Shown here in pieces: positions 22,506 through 34,444 of a stretch of 64,000 bases of DNA; the first letter of the stretch is position 1; the number at the start of each line of letters is the position of its first letter. Made by a program: the position numbers and the translations under genes. The stretch is from Reticulitermes lucifugus (Eukaryota; Arthropoda; Insecta; Blattodea; Rhinotermitidae), in the NCBI GenBank assembly GCA_026260175.1, contig JAKCWW010001073.1, positions 1-64,000 of the forward strand, written 5' to 3'. Under the pieces are notes generated by a model. The model worked only from the letters and a program-made list of their open reading frames with translations, was not told where the DNA came from and did no database searches.

Positions 22506-22825
22506 CTGGAATCAAATATAATACAATGGACAAAATTTGGCACATTCTTTACTCTAACACAAACAATACTGAGTAGAAGTAGTAAACCCTAATTCCCTAT
22601 TGCACAATTCCTGGTTCTACAGATCTACTGCACAATTGCTAGTTCTATGGAAGTAACAGTGTTATTGTTTTTTATTTTATTCTTGTGATGCTTATGTCAA
22701 TAGTTTCCTGTATATCTTAAATTTGTTGGATACTAATCTCAAAATTTTGCTTCACCATCTCATTTATAACATGCTTACAAATAGTATTCCATATACAATA
22801 CGCACTTATGTATATGATTCATATC

Positions 22826-23541
22826 CAGTCAATGTGGTGGATGTTGCTGAACTTCCCAATTCAATCTTCTGTACAAATCAGTACCTGTGCTGGCAATGTG
22901 GCAACAAATAGTGTGTGTAACAAAGAAGGCCTGACTGCAAGAGGTGTGGTCACTTACAAATCAGTGTGGGATGCAAATGATGTTCCAACAGTTTCTGCAG
23001 TAAACAACATTGTGCCGTGCCAGGGGAGACAGCACATGCAAAGACCATACCCTCCTAATCGTAAGCCACAATCAACATTACTTTCAGCTGACCCTGCTCC
23101 TGTCAACATTTTCATGGGCATGGTAATCCTTGGCGACTCCATCCACTTGTCAGTCTCACCACCTCAGGTTTATATGAATGGCCCTGTGTCTCATCCATTG
23201 TAAGCATCTGGTGAAGAAACGTTTCACCTGCATGTTCGTAAGAACTCACGTGCAATCTGGCGGTTTACCTAAATTGCCACGTGTGTACATCTGTCAGATT
23301 GTGAGGTACCCATGTCCACAGATTTTCCACTTTTTCAAATTCTGTGTTAAGATTCTGTGGATGATGCAATACCAATCTCACTTGACCGTTTGGCATATGT
23401 CCACTAATCTGCATCCACTTGCATCCTCACACAAGCAATGTGGACCTCATCAGCTGTTGTAAGCAGCCAGCCAGCTACCAGTTTGTGTTTGTTCCTTTCC
23501 CTCCCACCTCAAAACACACACACCCACCCGGTAACAAACGC
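22826..23541 (-). mobile_element. mariner-like element, internal fragment
   Basis: Collinear with 18195-18903 of the mariner at 17925-19212 (GTGGTGGATGTTGCTGAACTTCCCA to CACCCGGTAACAAACG) and in the same orientation. Lacks both ends. With the other copy it brackets the CBP-like TAZ fragment. Confidence 0.75.
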
Positions 23542-23739
23542 CTGGTATTATTACTGTGGTATGCATTATTTAAAACAAAGTACTCACTTCATTCATCTGT
23601 TAAACCATATATTAGCATGGAACAGGTAAATTCTCTGATTTCTTAAACAGACTTCAATGTGACGCTCTAGGTTTTGCAACAATTGCAATTCTACAAATTT
23701 TGCCCTTATCATTCAGCTGTGCTTGCTAACGGAAAACTG

Positions 23740-23894
23740 TTCTAATTATCAGAACGAACAGGCCTCCGGTTCAGTATAATTTCCACTTGTGTTATTGTAA
23801 TTCTACCTGACGATGGCCGATACAAACGGCCGAACTGTAGAGGGTAAATAAAATACATAGTGTTTAAAGTGTTGCGTTCGTTCTGATAATTAAA
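23740..23894. mobile_element. MITE with 20-bp terminal inverted repeats
   Basis: TTCTAATTATCAGAACGAAC at 23740 and GTTCGTTCTGATAATTAAAA ending at 23894 are inverted repeats; centre includes a palindrome GGCCGATACAAACGGCC. No coding. Confidence 0.7.
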
Positions 23895-25520
23895 ACAGAT
23901 GTACAATTGTACAATTTTGTTTTGGCCATTTAACCGCTTCCACCACAGACGCCATTTTACCGCACAGGCAAATCCAGCTCCTCCTAGTGGGCAGAATGCA
24001 CAGCTGGCTCCACTCGCGCGCACACATATTATGCTCGCGCAAAATTAAAACTTTGTGAGCTGGGAAGCTGGTATTTCGAATGTATGAAACTCGGAAAACC
24101 CATGTACGGACACTCTGTATTTCACTTACGGCATCAATTCTGACATCACAAAAAAAATAATAATAATAAAAAAAACCCAAACAAACAAACAGGTGATTTC
24201 ATGCGGTAAGAACATACTCATTCAGTGTTTAATTCCTACTCATCCACAAACATTTTTGGCGTCTGTTCTGACGCTTTCCACCGCAACTATGATTTCTGCA
24301 TTCATTTGTTTTGCCTGTCAGGGGGTGACAAGACGTGATAATAAACTACCATCTGTTATACACTATATGTCACCAAACAAGCTAATTTCACTGCAATTAC
24401 CGTACCCTTCTTGAATGACCCTGTATATAAAATGTCTTTCTCATGCTAATGAACAATATCCAAAGAAAATATTCCTGGTACCAAAACTGTCACAGTTCTT
24501 CAGAATCACACATTAAGTGACATTAAGAAGCTAGAATGTAGAATGTCACAGCAAGGGCAGAATCCAACATTCCTGTATTCTGTTTTCAGTTTTATAATTT
24601 CAGTTGATAATCTGAAATTTGAGACATTTGCCATTATATACTTTCATAAATAATCACTGAAAGGCACCTCAGTCTGTATTTCGGCCTGGTAATCCTGACA
24701 TATAAAACATCAAAATTTCGTATTCTGTTATTGTGTCAGTGTCTAGTTATGAAGACAGGCAGAAGACAGAAGCAACACTCAGCAGTGGACAGTATGCTCA
24801 ATTTGATAGTGCAGCACATGCCACAGCTAAACAAACATCATAATGAACATCCACATAGCCGTAGTACCGCTTAGTGCATGTTCTTATTCTGTCCAGTTTA
24901 GTACCTTAGTACAAATGTACCTGTTTTTCCAAAACTTTTCAAGTTAACAATTTCAGTTTTTTAATAAGTTTGTTGTTATAAGCACAAAATATTGCCACAT
25001 GCACAAAAACTGTTTCTTCAGTAGACTTTATGCTCCAAATTCAATAATGATGTTGACAACCACAATATTTTCCAACTGACATTTCAGTAGCTTTGATAGT
25101 CCACATTCAACGTCTCTCATCTATCGCATATACTCATAATATAATTATTTCTTAAAAGCACTACTCATAATTTTGTCACAATATGGACTCAAAACAATAC
25201 AAATGTATATGATCCTCTTACTTATATATTTATTTAACCAGCGTATTCTTTACAGTTCACTTCTGAGTCTACCAAAAATGGTACATTAAATACGTATGGA
25301 ATATAATCTATTACAAACAACTTACTCTAATATAATGCTGAATAAAACTGTACTTCATTTAAACATCACATTTTTTATTTCACAAGGCATGGCACATTTA
25401 TGATACCAGGACACAAAATGCTGCCCGTGTTTAAGCATCATATGTTCAGAGGGGCAAAGGTCATCACCATAAGGTGTACAGAACACAAGAAATATTTGTT
25501 TCCAAGAATAACTAAATACT

Positions 25521-25668
25521 GGGTCATTATTTTATGTAACAACTATCTTTGTCACTTTCCCCCACTAAACCACTGTGCCTTTGGGAGTTGACTGAGCAGG
25601 CTATGTTAATACGACAAACGAGTTGACGGCAAGTGGAAACCGATAGTTGTCAGATAAAATAATGAGCC
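25521..25668. mobile_element. MITE, GGGTCATTATTTTAT family
   Basis: GGGTCATTATTTTATGTAAC at the left and its near complement (GATAAAATAATGAGCC) at the right. Single arms of the same family occur near 10275, 15215, 15950 and 63260. Confidence 0.55.
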
Positions 25669-26093
25669 TATATTTCATAAAACCAGCACGAACACATAAC
25701 AGAACAAGACACAAACGTGATAAAACATTAGTGCAAAGGAAAATGTTTAGACATTCATGGATTAAATTACATTAACAGAAGCAACACATAGAACAAGATT
25801 ATATGAGTACAAGATGCAGTATTAATAATGAAACAATAACAACAGAACAATTTTAAGAATCTTAATTTATCAATTTTTTATGCAAATGTAAACAATTTTT
25901 AAAGCAGTTTCAACCAAATATGTTAAGTCGATACACAAAAATGCCCCTGATTATAACAGAGTCTGCATTGAAACATGTTCAACAAATGCCATAATAATGT
26001 GTTACAAAGTCATATGTCAGTACTGAATACAATGGTGATGACTCAAAATTTAAGAACATTGTGTTCAGTATGGCTGCAGATTCATATAATAAG

Positions 26094-26338
26094 CTAGAAG
26101 GCAATTTGATGTCGGCAGCGCAGATGACGTTGGAGGTTATTTTTGTGTTTTGTTTTGTATTTGCAGTAGATGCAGTGGAACTGTGCCTCTTTACCACACT
26201 CAACACGAATGTGACGTAACAGATTTTCTCTGTATCGGTAACTACGTCCACACTTTTGACAATGATGCATGCCAAATTCATCCCAGGCTGTTACTGGAGT
26301 CAGCAGTACTTTACTTAGGTCATCCAAATCAATAGCTC
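26094..26338 (-). CDS. lola: lola alternative 3' exon 4 (triplicated family, intact copy)
   Basis: Encodes 80 residues after a two-base split codon; acceptor ends CTTGTAG at 26339. Fingers at C26, C29, H42, C47 and C55, C58, H71, H76, exactly the numbering of the 11.3 kb copy. Differences from that copy are mostly conservative (AIDLDDLSKVLLTPVTAW leader; HK for QK in finger 2; RCRHQIAF tail), which suggests selection on the protein while the sister copy at 17.3 kb decayed. Sequence just downstream of the array unit (24.2-25.5 kb) matches 13.6-15.4 kb, placing this exon in the third segmental unit. Confidence 0.88.
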
Positions 26339-26344
26339 CTACAA

Positions 26345-27655
26345 GAAGATAACACATATGTTATTACAACAGTGTTCTGCTATGTCATGAAAATGTATTT
26401 ATGTGTAAAAAACTTCCAGTATTGCACTTAAAACTATCTTTTCTTCTAAACTGGCTGCAATACCAAACACAATTGTAATTTAAACCAATTTTAAACAACA
26501 TCTTCCTTAAATTTATTCCCAGTAAAATTATTTGCTTATTCTGTTAGTAAAGTTGTAAATTAAGCCAATGTCCAGAACACTATTCAAGTTTACTGCAAAA
26601 CACCATCATCAGAACCCTTTAAGTCTGAACTGAAACACACACCTATCAGTGCATTCTCTTGAAACACACGTGCTAGGTACTCAGATGTGAAATGGTGGAG
26701 CTCATACTTTCCAATGTATTTACAGAAAATAAATAAGTTATTTCCATTTGAACTAAAATGTTATCCATACTTCATTTTCTATTACTTCCTCATCTTTAAT
26801 AAGAGAATTGCAATTTTATACTCCTGTGTTTCATGAACAAAGGGGGCAAAATCCCTGCCACTTGATAGTTCTGTGACTGTGTTAGGAAATATACTGAACA
26901 TATTGAAAGAAATCCATAAAATCACAAGAAGTATTGAGATTTGTAAGACATTTCTTTATTTAAACATTGAAATTTACATATGAACATCACAGCCAGCTGG
27001 TTAATGAACTACAGTTAATTAAAGTTAACTAATTAACATTAACACTAATTACACATTAGCAAGCTTGATTAACCTAGTTGTACACATTCTCCTTCCACTG
27101 TTACAGAATAGTACCTGGAGGATGGGTCTGTCATGCAAAAGATACAGACTTCTATAACATGTGACAATTGTTTCGAAAAATTTCGCAGAATAATAATAAA
27201 TTAACAGGTTACATACAAATTTAAGGTGTGTGCGTGTGTGTGCACATGTGAGTATGCAAAATAATCTTCCAAGTTATGATAGTCATATGAATACTTATGT
27301 TATAGTGTAGTATGTGGTTACCAACATTTTGGACGGATATGCTGCCTCAGTCTTCAGGGTGTTAACAAAAATGCTGGTAACCACCCACAAAGACTATATA
27401 ATGTCATAACACAGAAGGCCAAATTCTAAATACATTCTGCAGTGTAAACCAGGGATGAGACTGGAGGAAATGAAGCTAAACAAAAAGGACATAGAGAGGG
27501 ACTTGTGATTTACACAGATCACCCAGTGAAACCAAGGAAGTTAAATGGGACAGACACTTAACTGGAATGCAGAGACAAGAAATACATGAATGGTTTTGGT
27601 GGGACTAGTCTCAGACTGTGTTCATTTGAGACATCAAACAGGAGATGGGAAGATA
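26345..27655. other. lola intron, mostly unassigned
   Basis: No exon. A MITE-like piece lies at 27296-27405 (GGTTACCAACATTTTGGACGG, CTGCCTCAGTCTTCAGGG). A GT-rich run is at 27225-27245. Confidence 0.45.
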
Positions 27656-27659
27656 ATAC

Positions 27660-27935
27660 ACAATGGGTTTATTTTAGGAGTGGGCCAGGATAGAGTACGG
27701 GGTATAGCAAGTTGCTACGGGCTGGACGGTCCGGGTATCGAATCTCAGTCAGGGCAAGATTTTCTGCACATGTCCAGACTGGCCCTGGGGCCCACCCAGC
27801 CTCCTATACAATAGTACCAGGTCTCTTTCCTGGAGCGAAGGCGGTCAGGGCATGGTGCTAACCACCCACCCCCATCTAGCGCGGAGGTTAAAGAAAGACT
27901 AGAGCTACACCTCTACTTACTCCCCCTTTAGGCCA
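27660..27935 (+). mobile_element. tRNA-derived SINE, family B
   Basis: Starts with an A-box-like GGTATAGCAAGTTGC, then B-box-like GGGTATCGAATCTC, then a body with CAAGATTTTCTGCAC, CCCACCCAGCCTCCTATAC and a 3' part (GGAGGTTAAAG...TACACCTCTACTTACTCCCCC). Confidence 0.7.
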
Positions 27936-28250
27936 TCACTGCCTGTTCTAGGGTGAAATTTACCTTTTATTTTTGGAAGTTGGGTTGGTAGGCATGTGGT
28001 GTGGGAGGGCTGGTTCAGGATCATGTCTATGGCAACAGGTTTTGGTGCCAGCAGTGATGAACACTGAAGGTCTAGTGTCAGCATTACATTTACTTCTTAT
28101 GTTATTTTCAAACATTGCACTTTCTAGTGAAGTAAACAGTGAAACTTCAAGTGGCTGACATCTATTGACCTCTAATATACTGTCTCAACTGACTGATTCA
28201 GATCTAAATAAGAAAATTACATGTAGCAAAACAAGGAAGAAATGAGGATA

Positions 28251-28450
28251 CAAGTCTTCTGAGATGTTATGTCACATTGACTAGTAATTACTGACATTTT
28301 GGAGGAGTATGCTGCCACCATCTTCATGGTCTATTAGTCAACTCTTCTTGTATTGCCAGACCTTACAGACGGAGGCAGCATCCTCCTCCTAAGTCAGTAA
28401 CTATTTACCAGTCACAAAACATTAAGATCCCAGAACTCATAAATCTTCAT
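28251..28450. mobile_element. MITE, AGTCTTCT family
   Basis: AAGTCTTCTGAGATGTTATG, ACATTTTGGAGGAGTATGCTG, CCACCATCTTCATGG; right half inverted. Followed by the CTTCATCAC...GTGAGGACCTCAAAT tail that also accompanies other copies. Just downstream of the 28.6 kb exon. Confidence 0.6.
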
Positions 28451-28552
28451 CACTACTGATGTGAGGACCTCAAATATTGCAACGTGGAAGTTATTTACGA
28501 AACTACAATAAACACTTAAAACATGAATAAGAGACACAACAAACTGCAAAGT

Positions 28553-28770
28553 TCATTTCATCCTGTGCACATGGCACACATGCATTATCAAATTGCTTTT
28601 CTGTTTAGCCCGATAATTGCACATGGGACACTGGAACATAGCAGGTTTGCCACACTCGTAACGTTCATGCCTCCATAGAGAGCACTGATGACGATAAACT
28701 TTGTCACAGTTGTTGCATTTGTATGTTTTGTGTGGCTGTGATGAGATTTCAACCACGGTCGACATCCAAA
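28553..28770 (-). CDS. lola: lola alternative 3' exon 5 (ECGKPA type)
   Basis: Short terminal exon, 71 complete residues after a two-base split codon; acceptor is a clean pyrimidine tract ending TTTTGCAG. Fingers: C18, C21, H34, C39 and C47, C50, H63, H68. The junction is YECGKPAMFQC rather than ECGKEP, and finger 1 has SLWRHERYEC; both are shared with the exon at 34.2 kb, so the two are paralogues. The protein stops three residues after the last histidine. Finger 2 has an unusual extra Cys between the two zinc histidines (HVCHVH); the standard ligands are present so it need not change folding. Confidence 0.87.
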
Positions 28771-30364
28771 CTGCAAAAGTGAGTACACAATGAACATGAA
28801 ATTAAAACAAAGAACATAATTACCCATGTTCACAAAATATACACCCATAACCTACTTCAAGTTATATCAACAAAAGTGGAAATGTCCACTTCAGTGAAGT
28901 AAACATTTTCAAAATATTGTGATTCTGTATTCCTTATTACCTTCAGACTAATTTATTGCAGATATATGTCCACTGCTGAAAACTTAATCACATTCCAGAC
29001 ATCGCACTGCACATAGGTAGGAATTCTTTTCTCTTATACCCTATTTCATTAAATATTTGCCGTACCAAGAAAAAGCTTTTTACTAGTTTTGTTACTACTA
29101 GACCTTAACCATTTCAGGCCTGAAATTCACACAAATAATATTTAAAAGTTTAGTTCCTACTTCATATATGTATGAGCACATACAGTAACCACAGTGATTT
29201 TAAGTGTTGGTAATAATAATCATACTTTATGCCATGCACTTATGTTTTCTGTGATGAATCTTGAGAAAACTGACAGAAGTACAACTGGAACAGAGCAGGG
29301 GTTATATTGGGTGAATTGGACTGGTAAGGTGTTGTACAGAGAACCACAGTACATTTTGCAGGTTAGGAAAAGACACCAAATGCAGTCCTGTGAATCATTA
29401 ATTATCGGACCAGTTACATGGCGATTCAAATCGAAACTGTATATTAATATAGTAAAAGCTCCAGAATATTTTAAATGCAACAAGGGGTTCCATTTATTTA
29501 GGCCAAATATTTAAATCAACACACATTGATATAAAACAAAAATGCAACAGTTGTAAATTTAAGGAAAATATGACAAACGGTTCATCAAATATTCACTGTT
29601 GTTTATGAAATCCTGGCACCAACCACAATAATCCTACTGACAAATGTGTCTCCAACTTCTGTGACTATTCAGGCAACATAATAGGTCTTTCTATCGTTGT
29701 TTAACCAGTACTTCTTAGAGAATATTGCATAATCTTCACTACTTAAGATTAACCCTTCAATGCCAGCATCAGCGCACTGCATTGTATGGACCTTCAATTC
29801 TTTACATGCTGCAGTAAATGTAATACCTCTCCATCCTGGGCAGTAGTTGGAATTTAAATCCCAGCGTAATTGAAAAGTTAATGAAACTATTGGTGGGAAC
29901 AAAATGCCCTCAGCAAGAGATGCTGAAAAAGTCACATGCAGCTTCGGGATTTGAGCCAGGATGTTAAGTTATACTCTCATACATTCACATCTTTGTTCAT
30001 ATTTTAAAAATTAATATACAAGCAATAACAAATTAGATTATCACAGCAAATCATTTTCACTTCCAATGTTACATCATAAGCAATAATTCAATACAATTTT
30101 ATAAATTATTAAGAAATTTGAAGATTATAACCCTTTCACTGCCACATGTTGCAAGCAAAGATGTGTCTTCTTAGCCAGATTTTTTTATAGTTGCAAATCA
30201 TGATACTGTCATTTCAATACATGAATGCCTATGAAGGAATTTCTTTGTTTGCAGCTGGAAGAAGTGTACAACCTTTTAAAATGTATGTACATTACATCCA
30301 GCACTGACATTGAAAGCGCCACTCAGGTACAGGTAATGGTCAGTCCACAAAATGCTATTGGAGG
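28771..30364. other. lola intron, nothing recognised
   Basis: Readings up to 106 codons occur on both strands at 29194-29935 but none has splice context or family motifs. Confidence 0.45.
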
Positions 30365-30600
30365 CACATAGGGGGAGTAGAGGTATAGCTCTACCCATGC
30401 TTACCCTTGGCACTAGATGAGAGTGGGTGGTCAACACCATACCCCAGCTGCTTTACCCCCAAGAAAGAGACCTGGTATCCACTGTACAGGAGGCAGGGCG
30501 GGCCGTGTAGAAAAGAAAATCTCTTGGATCCACCGGGGTTCGCACCCCGAACCACCCAGCCCATAGTGAGTCACTATACCAACTATGCTATCCCAGCCCT
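30365..30600 (-). mobile_element. tRNA-derived SINE, family B
   Basis: Reverse complement has A box TAGCATAGTTGG and B box GGGGTGCGAACCCCG, then AAGAGATTTTCTTTTCTAC and the same body as the 27.66 kb copy. Confidence 0.75.
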
Positions 30601-31014
30601 GAACACAACATATCACATAATAATTTAATTTATAGGTTATTCGACAAAGCCAGTCGATTATAAAGGTTATACCGGGCAGATACAGGGGGAGTAAAATCCT
30701 GAAGAGTGTACAGGTAAGGACTTGCAGGGTGCATAAATCATATATGGTGAGAGGGTGAGATAAACCGTGACAATATTTGGTAAATATGGCCAAGTCTTCT
30801 GGCTGAGATTTTAACAGAATACCTTCCAAATACAAGTGTTGCCATTACATCAACTTGCCGATTACAACACAAAAGATATGAACGTTCAAAACAAATAAGG
30901 GATAACAACTTAAAACCATTTGTCACTGAGATAGTGACACCCTACAAACATAAAGGAAAAGGTAAGGTTGTTTCTGTGCGTAACTCTGAATACTGCCATG
31001 ATGACACAAAGGGA

Positions 31015-31245
31015 GTGCAGGTGTAACTCCACTCATTGTTATCCTCAGTGCTAGATTGCAGTAAGTGATTAAGTTTCATGCCCCAGCTGTCCTAACCTCA
31101 GGAAAGGGCCTCAGTATACAACAGACAGGGGCTGGGTGACTCCAGTGCCGGTCTGGATGTAGTGTAGAAGAAAGAACCTCTTGCTTGCACCAGTGTCCAG
31201 CCTATAGCCTAGTCAGTATACCGGTTGAGCTACACCGGCTCTCAC
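31015..31245 (-). mobile_element. tRNA-derived SINE, family B (diverged)
   Basis: Reverse complement begins with an A-box-like TAGCTCAACCGG and continues with AAGAGGTTCTTTCTTC and the body shared by the family; less well conserved than its neighbour at 30.4 kb. Lies just downstream of the stop of the 31.3 kb exon. Confidence 0.6.
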
Positions 31246-31301
31246 TACATATGCATAAGTACATCAGGCAGTGAAGGGGTTAATTTATCATAATATCAAA
31301 T

Positions 31302-31552
31302 CTAATATCGCAACACAGAAACTGGATGACGGCATTTTAAATGTCGTAACAAATCATGTTTATGTTTGCTCCTGTAGGCACAATACATGCAGTAAAACTG
31401 GGCTTCTTTGCCACATTCGACACGTATATGGCGCTTAAGGTTCTCTCTGTGGCGGTACCCACGACCGCACACTTCACAGCGATGAATAATGCTGTCCGAT
31501 TCTCTCCCAGACTGTAGCAACCCCAGTGTCACATCTTCAATATTTATTCTCC
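31302..31552 (-). CDS. lola: lola alternative 3' exon 6
   Basis: Encodes 82 residues after a two-base split codon (the acceptor TTTCAG is followed by GG, completing a likely Gly codon). Fingers: C25, C28, H41, C46 and C54, C57, H70, H75; junction ECGKEAQFYC. Finger 1 (GYRHRENLKRHIRVEC) and finger 2 (CMYCAYRSKHKHDLLRHLKCRH) most resemble the 11.3/26.1 kb pair, so this is probably an older member of the same subgroup. Leader RINIEDVTLGLLQSG also parallels the VLDDFTEVLLSP type of leader. Intact, no anomalies. Confidence 0.88.
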
Positions 31553-31732
31553 CTGAAACAATAACATGTGTGTACATTAACATAAAATGAAGCACAACTC
31601 TCCTAAGTGTCCTTAGAGTATCAAGTCGTGTGTGTTATGAGGTGTTACAGTACTGTAATGTACAAATTGGCAATAATATGCAATAGCTTTACTCACCACC
31701 CTTTGCACCTACCTGCAAACCACAAAATCAGT

Positions 31733-31887
31733 GAGTCTTCTGGGATATGATACCATGTAGTTTGGTGGATGATATCAATATTTCAGAGGAACCTACTGCT
31801 TACATCTGAAGATGAAGACACCAAGTTGACTTCAAAATCTTGGTACTTATCTACAAGATGAAACAGAGTCACATCCCAGAAAACTCA
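31733..31887. mobile_element. MITE, AGTCTTCT family (good copy)
   Basis: AGTCTTCTGGGATATGATAC at the left mirrors GTCACATCCCAGAAAACT at the right; CATGTAGTTTGGTGGAT mirrors the region near ATCTACAAG; centre AGAGGAACCTACTGC...CATCTGAAGATGAAG. Confidence 0.7.
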
Positions 31888-33667
31888 CCATCACGATTAT
31901 CTCAAGCCACACACAATCATAAATTGTTTTTTAATTTTGTAAAATCTGTATCCCATATGCCTTATCACAATAAACAGATTACAGTTACACAAAGCCTTTG
32001 TTATATCACAGGAGATGAAACTTTGTGATTTACACAGGTCACCTAGTGTTGTCAGGGTAATATAATCTAGAAAATTTCACAGGGGCTAAAAGTTTAGCTT
32101 GGAAGTGGGACAAGATATGCACATAGAATTTTGGTGGATAAATCTCATGGAAAGTGGTCATTAGGAACGATACAAAACAGAAAGGAGGATGGTGTAAAAT
32201 GTAGATCTTATGGAAACCAGTTCTGAGGGTGGGAGACTGACAGAACTGGATTAGAATTATGTTCAAATGGTGGGTTGTGTTATCAGCAGTTGTGGAGACT
32301 TTGAGGAGTTCCACTGCTTATCCAATGCACAACTCCCTATCCCTTTCTTTGACTAAAAACCCAATTTGTCTAAATGCTGAAGCTGTGGTAGCCAATTCAA
32401 ACTGTCTCTCTTCCAAATCCACACACTCATTCCATATTTTTCAATATCTTCCTCAGTCCAGACATTCTTTTGGTTTATATTATATATTCTCTTACGGTTG
32501 TTTGTCAATGAAACAAAACAAATGAAATCGCTTAAACCTTGTACCTAAACAGATGGTCATCTATGATTTAAGTGATTTTAATATACATAAAATTCCAGGC
32601 CTTTATTTCTCACTAAACTTTATCATGACAACTATGTCAAAGTAAGTAAAAAAAGGCTGCATTTTTTTACTGGGTTATATTAGTTATGAATACACACAGT
32701 ATTTGAGGTAAACTGTAAATTTTGTCACACAGCATACCAGAGTAACACAATATTCATGTGAGGTGAAGGGTTAATATAAGATGGATGACAATGATGAATT
32801 CTATGGCACAATGGCACAAATATGACATGGAAACGTTTGATTTGTGATCAAAATAGAAACTGCATTACAATTGTTTTATTCTGTCCTCACATATCAACAC
32901 ATACAGTCTTCTTTCTATTAAATAAGCAACATGTTACTATTGTAGACAGCAAATAAAAATTACTGAAATAAATAAAGAAATTCATCTGCTTGTTTCAAGA
33001 AATTCCTTGTTATACAGACTTAAAAAATGAAACATTAAGAAAGTATTATTTAGTTTTTATTTTAATATCAGAAGCAACTGTTGTATTTGATGGCATGATG
33101 AAAACGAAAACGTGTATACCAGTCAATGATACAATGCAACAGACTCCAATTTTAAGATATTAATTTAATATGTTACAAGAGGACACTTGTTTTGTAGTAT
33201 TATCTTACACAATGTAAATGCTTATCACAGACAGAATACTGTAATCCTGAATGTATATCACCAAATGTAACATTGAAGGGTCCAGGAATACTAGAAATGT
33301 CAGGAAAACAGACCTATAAAAAGCACTTGTACATGTATGCTAACGGCTCACAAACTGCCATTCAGAGACTAAAATTGGTGTACACAACTGAATGTTTCTA
33401 GGCGATCAGGGGCACAGTGAAAACTACAGTAGCTTATATTTTGTACGTCAATTTTAAGGCAAGTTCACACACATACACAAAATAATGGCTTAGGTGGTAA
33501 TACTGTTTGTTTCAGAAAAATTTTATTTTTACAGTATCTTGTGTAAATTAAATGTATAATTACATTAGCTTCCTCTTTACAGAAAGGAAACAGTTTGCAA
33601 AACACTGCATAAAACATCACATTTGAGACTCTCACAGAAACAGTTATTAATATTATGACCTTACACA
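31888..33667. other. lola intron; retroelement tail relic
   Basis: 32050-32310 on the minus strand (FRLYY, PPKFYVHILSHF, IYILHHPPF frames) looks like a decayed retroelement tail. 32520-33667 is AT-rich and unassigned. Confidence 0.4.
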
Positions 33668-33836
33668 ATCTGATGTCACTTTGTTACAGAGATACCAACA
33701 TTTTGGTAAAGACTGCTCTGTCACCTGCATCTTCAGACAGATAAAAATGGGAGACAGCAGGTTCCTCTGAAACACTGGTACCTATCAACCATACTACATG
33801 GCACCACATCACAGGAGGCTGTATATCTAACATGAC
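33668..33836. mobile_element. MITE, AGTCTTCT family
   Basis: TACCAACATTTTGGTAAAG, GCATCTTCAGACAG, AGCAGGTTCCTCTGAAACAC and ACATGGCACCACATCACAGG are in family order. Left end truncated. Confidence 0.6.
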
Positions 33837-34075
33837 AAGTACATGTGAGATTTGTGGCGGACAAAGTGGCACCAGGACAGGCTTTTCTCCGAGTATTTCG
33901 GTTTTCCCCTGTCAATATCATTCCAACAATGCTCCATACTCATCTTCATATACATTTGGCTCTTGCCAGAAGGGCAATGGGCAAAGCCTAAAAACCTGTA
34001 AAATGCAATACTTTTTTGGGTATTGGGGAGCACTGGATACAAAAGTACTTTCACAGTGTTAAGTCTTCAACAGGT
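33835..34075 (+). mobile_element. SINE-C, 3' part
   Basis: GGCGGACAAAGTGGCACCAGG, GTCAATATCATTCCAACAATG and a 3' segment with GTACTTTCACAGTGTTAAG match the longer copy at 48225-48530 in reverse. Lies just downstream of the 34.2 kb exon stop. Confidence 0.55.
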
Positions 34076-34196
34076 TAAAGCGCTGAAGTTAAACTAGAAA
34101 AATTTTATAGTTACAGATTTTATAGCATATGACATAAGGTTATTTTTTTGGAGGGAGGGGGGGCAGGTCCTGTAGTTTTCAAAAAAGTAATTGTTC

Positions 34197-34444
34197 CTAA
34201 TAACAAACAGAGAAATCTGCAAAGGCTTCATTTTTGTGCAACTGTTTCATATGTTTCACAACATTTATTTTCTGTTTGGCTCGATAGTCACAGAAAGGGC
34301 ACTGAAACTTTGCAGGTTTGCCACACTCATAGCGGCCATGTCTCCACAGAGAGCGGTATCGAAGGTAAACTTTCCCACAGTCGTTGCATTGGAAGACTCT
34401 TTCCTGGGTTGCTGTTGAGTTCATATCATATGACCAGCTACATG
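34197..34444 (-). CDS. lola: lola alternative 3' exon 7 (ECGKPA type)
   Basis: Encodes 81 residues after a two-base split codon; strong acceptor TTCTTTTTGCAG. Fingers: C19, C22, H35, C40 and C48, C51, H64, H69, junction YECGKPAKFQC. Paralogue of the 28.6 kb exon: both have SLWRH-x-RYECGKPA and YRAKQK in finger 2. It has a longer C-terminal tail after the last histidine (KNEAFADFSVCY). The hydrophobic core position of finger 2 is Val-Val rather than Asn-Leu (KINVVKH), a mild departure from the usual pattern. Confidence 0.87.

Larger units (their letters stand above)
24230..26340 (-). repeat. segmental duplication unit 3
   Basis: Matches unit 2 from 24270 to about 25540 (same TTCTGACGCTTTCCACCGCA start, same AATTTCAGTTGATAATCTG block, same order). 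It then carries the 26.1 kb exon copy. The part of unit 2 at 16060-16720 has no counterpart here, so a deletion of that piece is likely in this unit. Confidence 0.7.

Noticed and set aside
22480-22520. CBP-like exon as an extra lola terminal exon
   Set aside because: Its acceptor and that of the TAZ exon are phase 0, incompatible with the phase-1 lola splice, and they carry no lola finger pair.
21850-22576. Plus-strand open readings of 115-162 codons across the 36-bp repeat
   Set aside because: Shadows of the minus-strand coding repeat: a repeat with a period divisible by three keeps all frames open. Splice sites and TAZ homology are on the minus strand.
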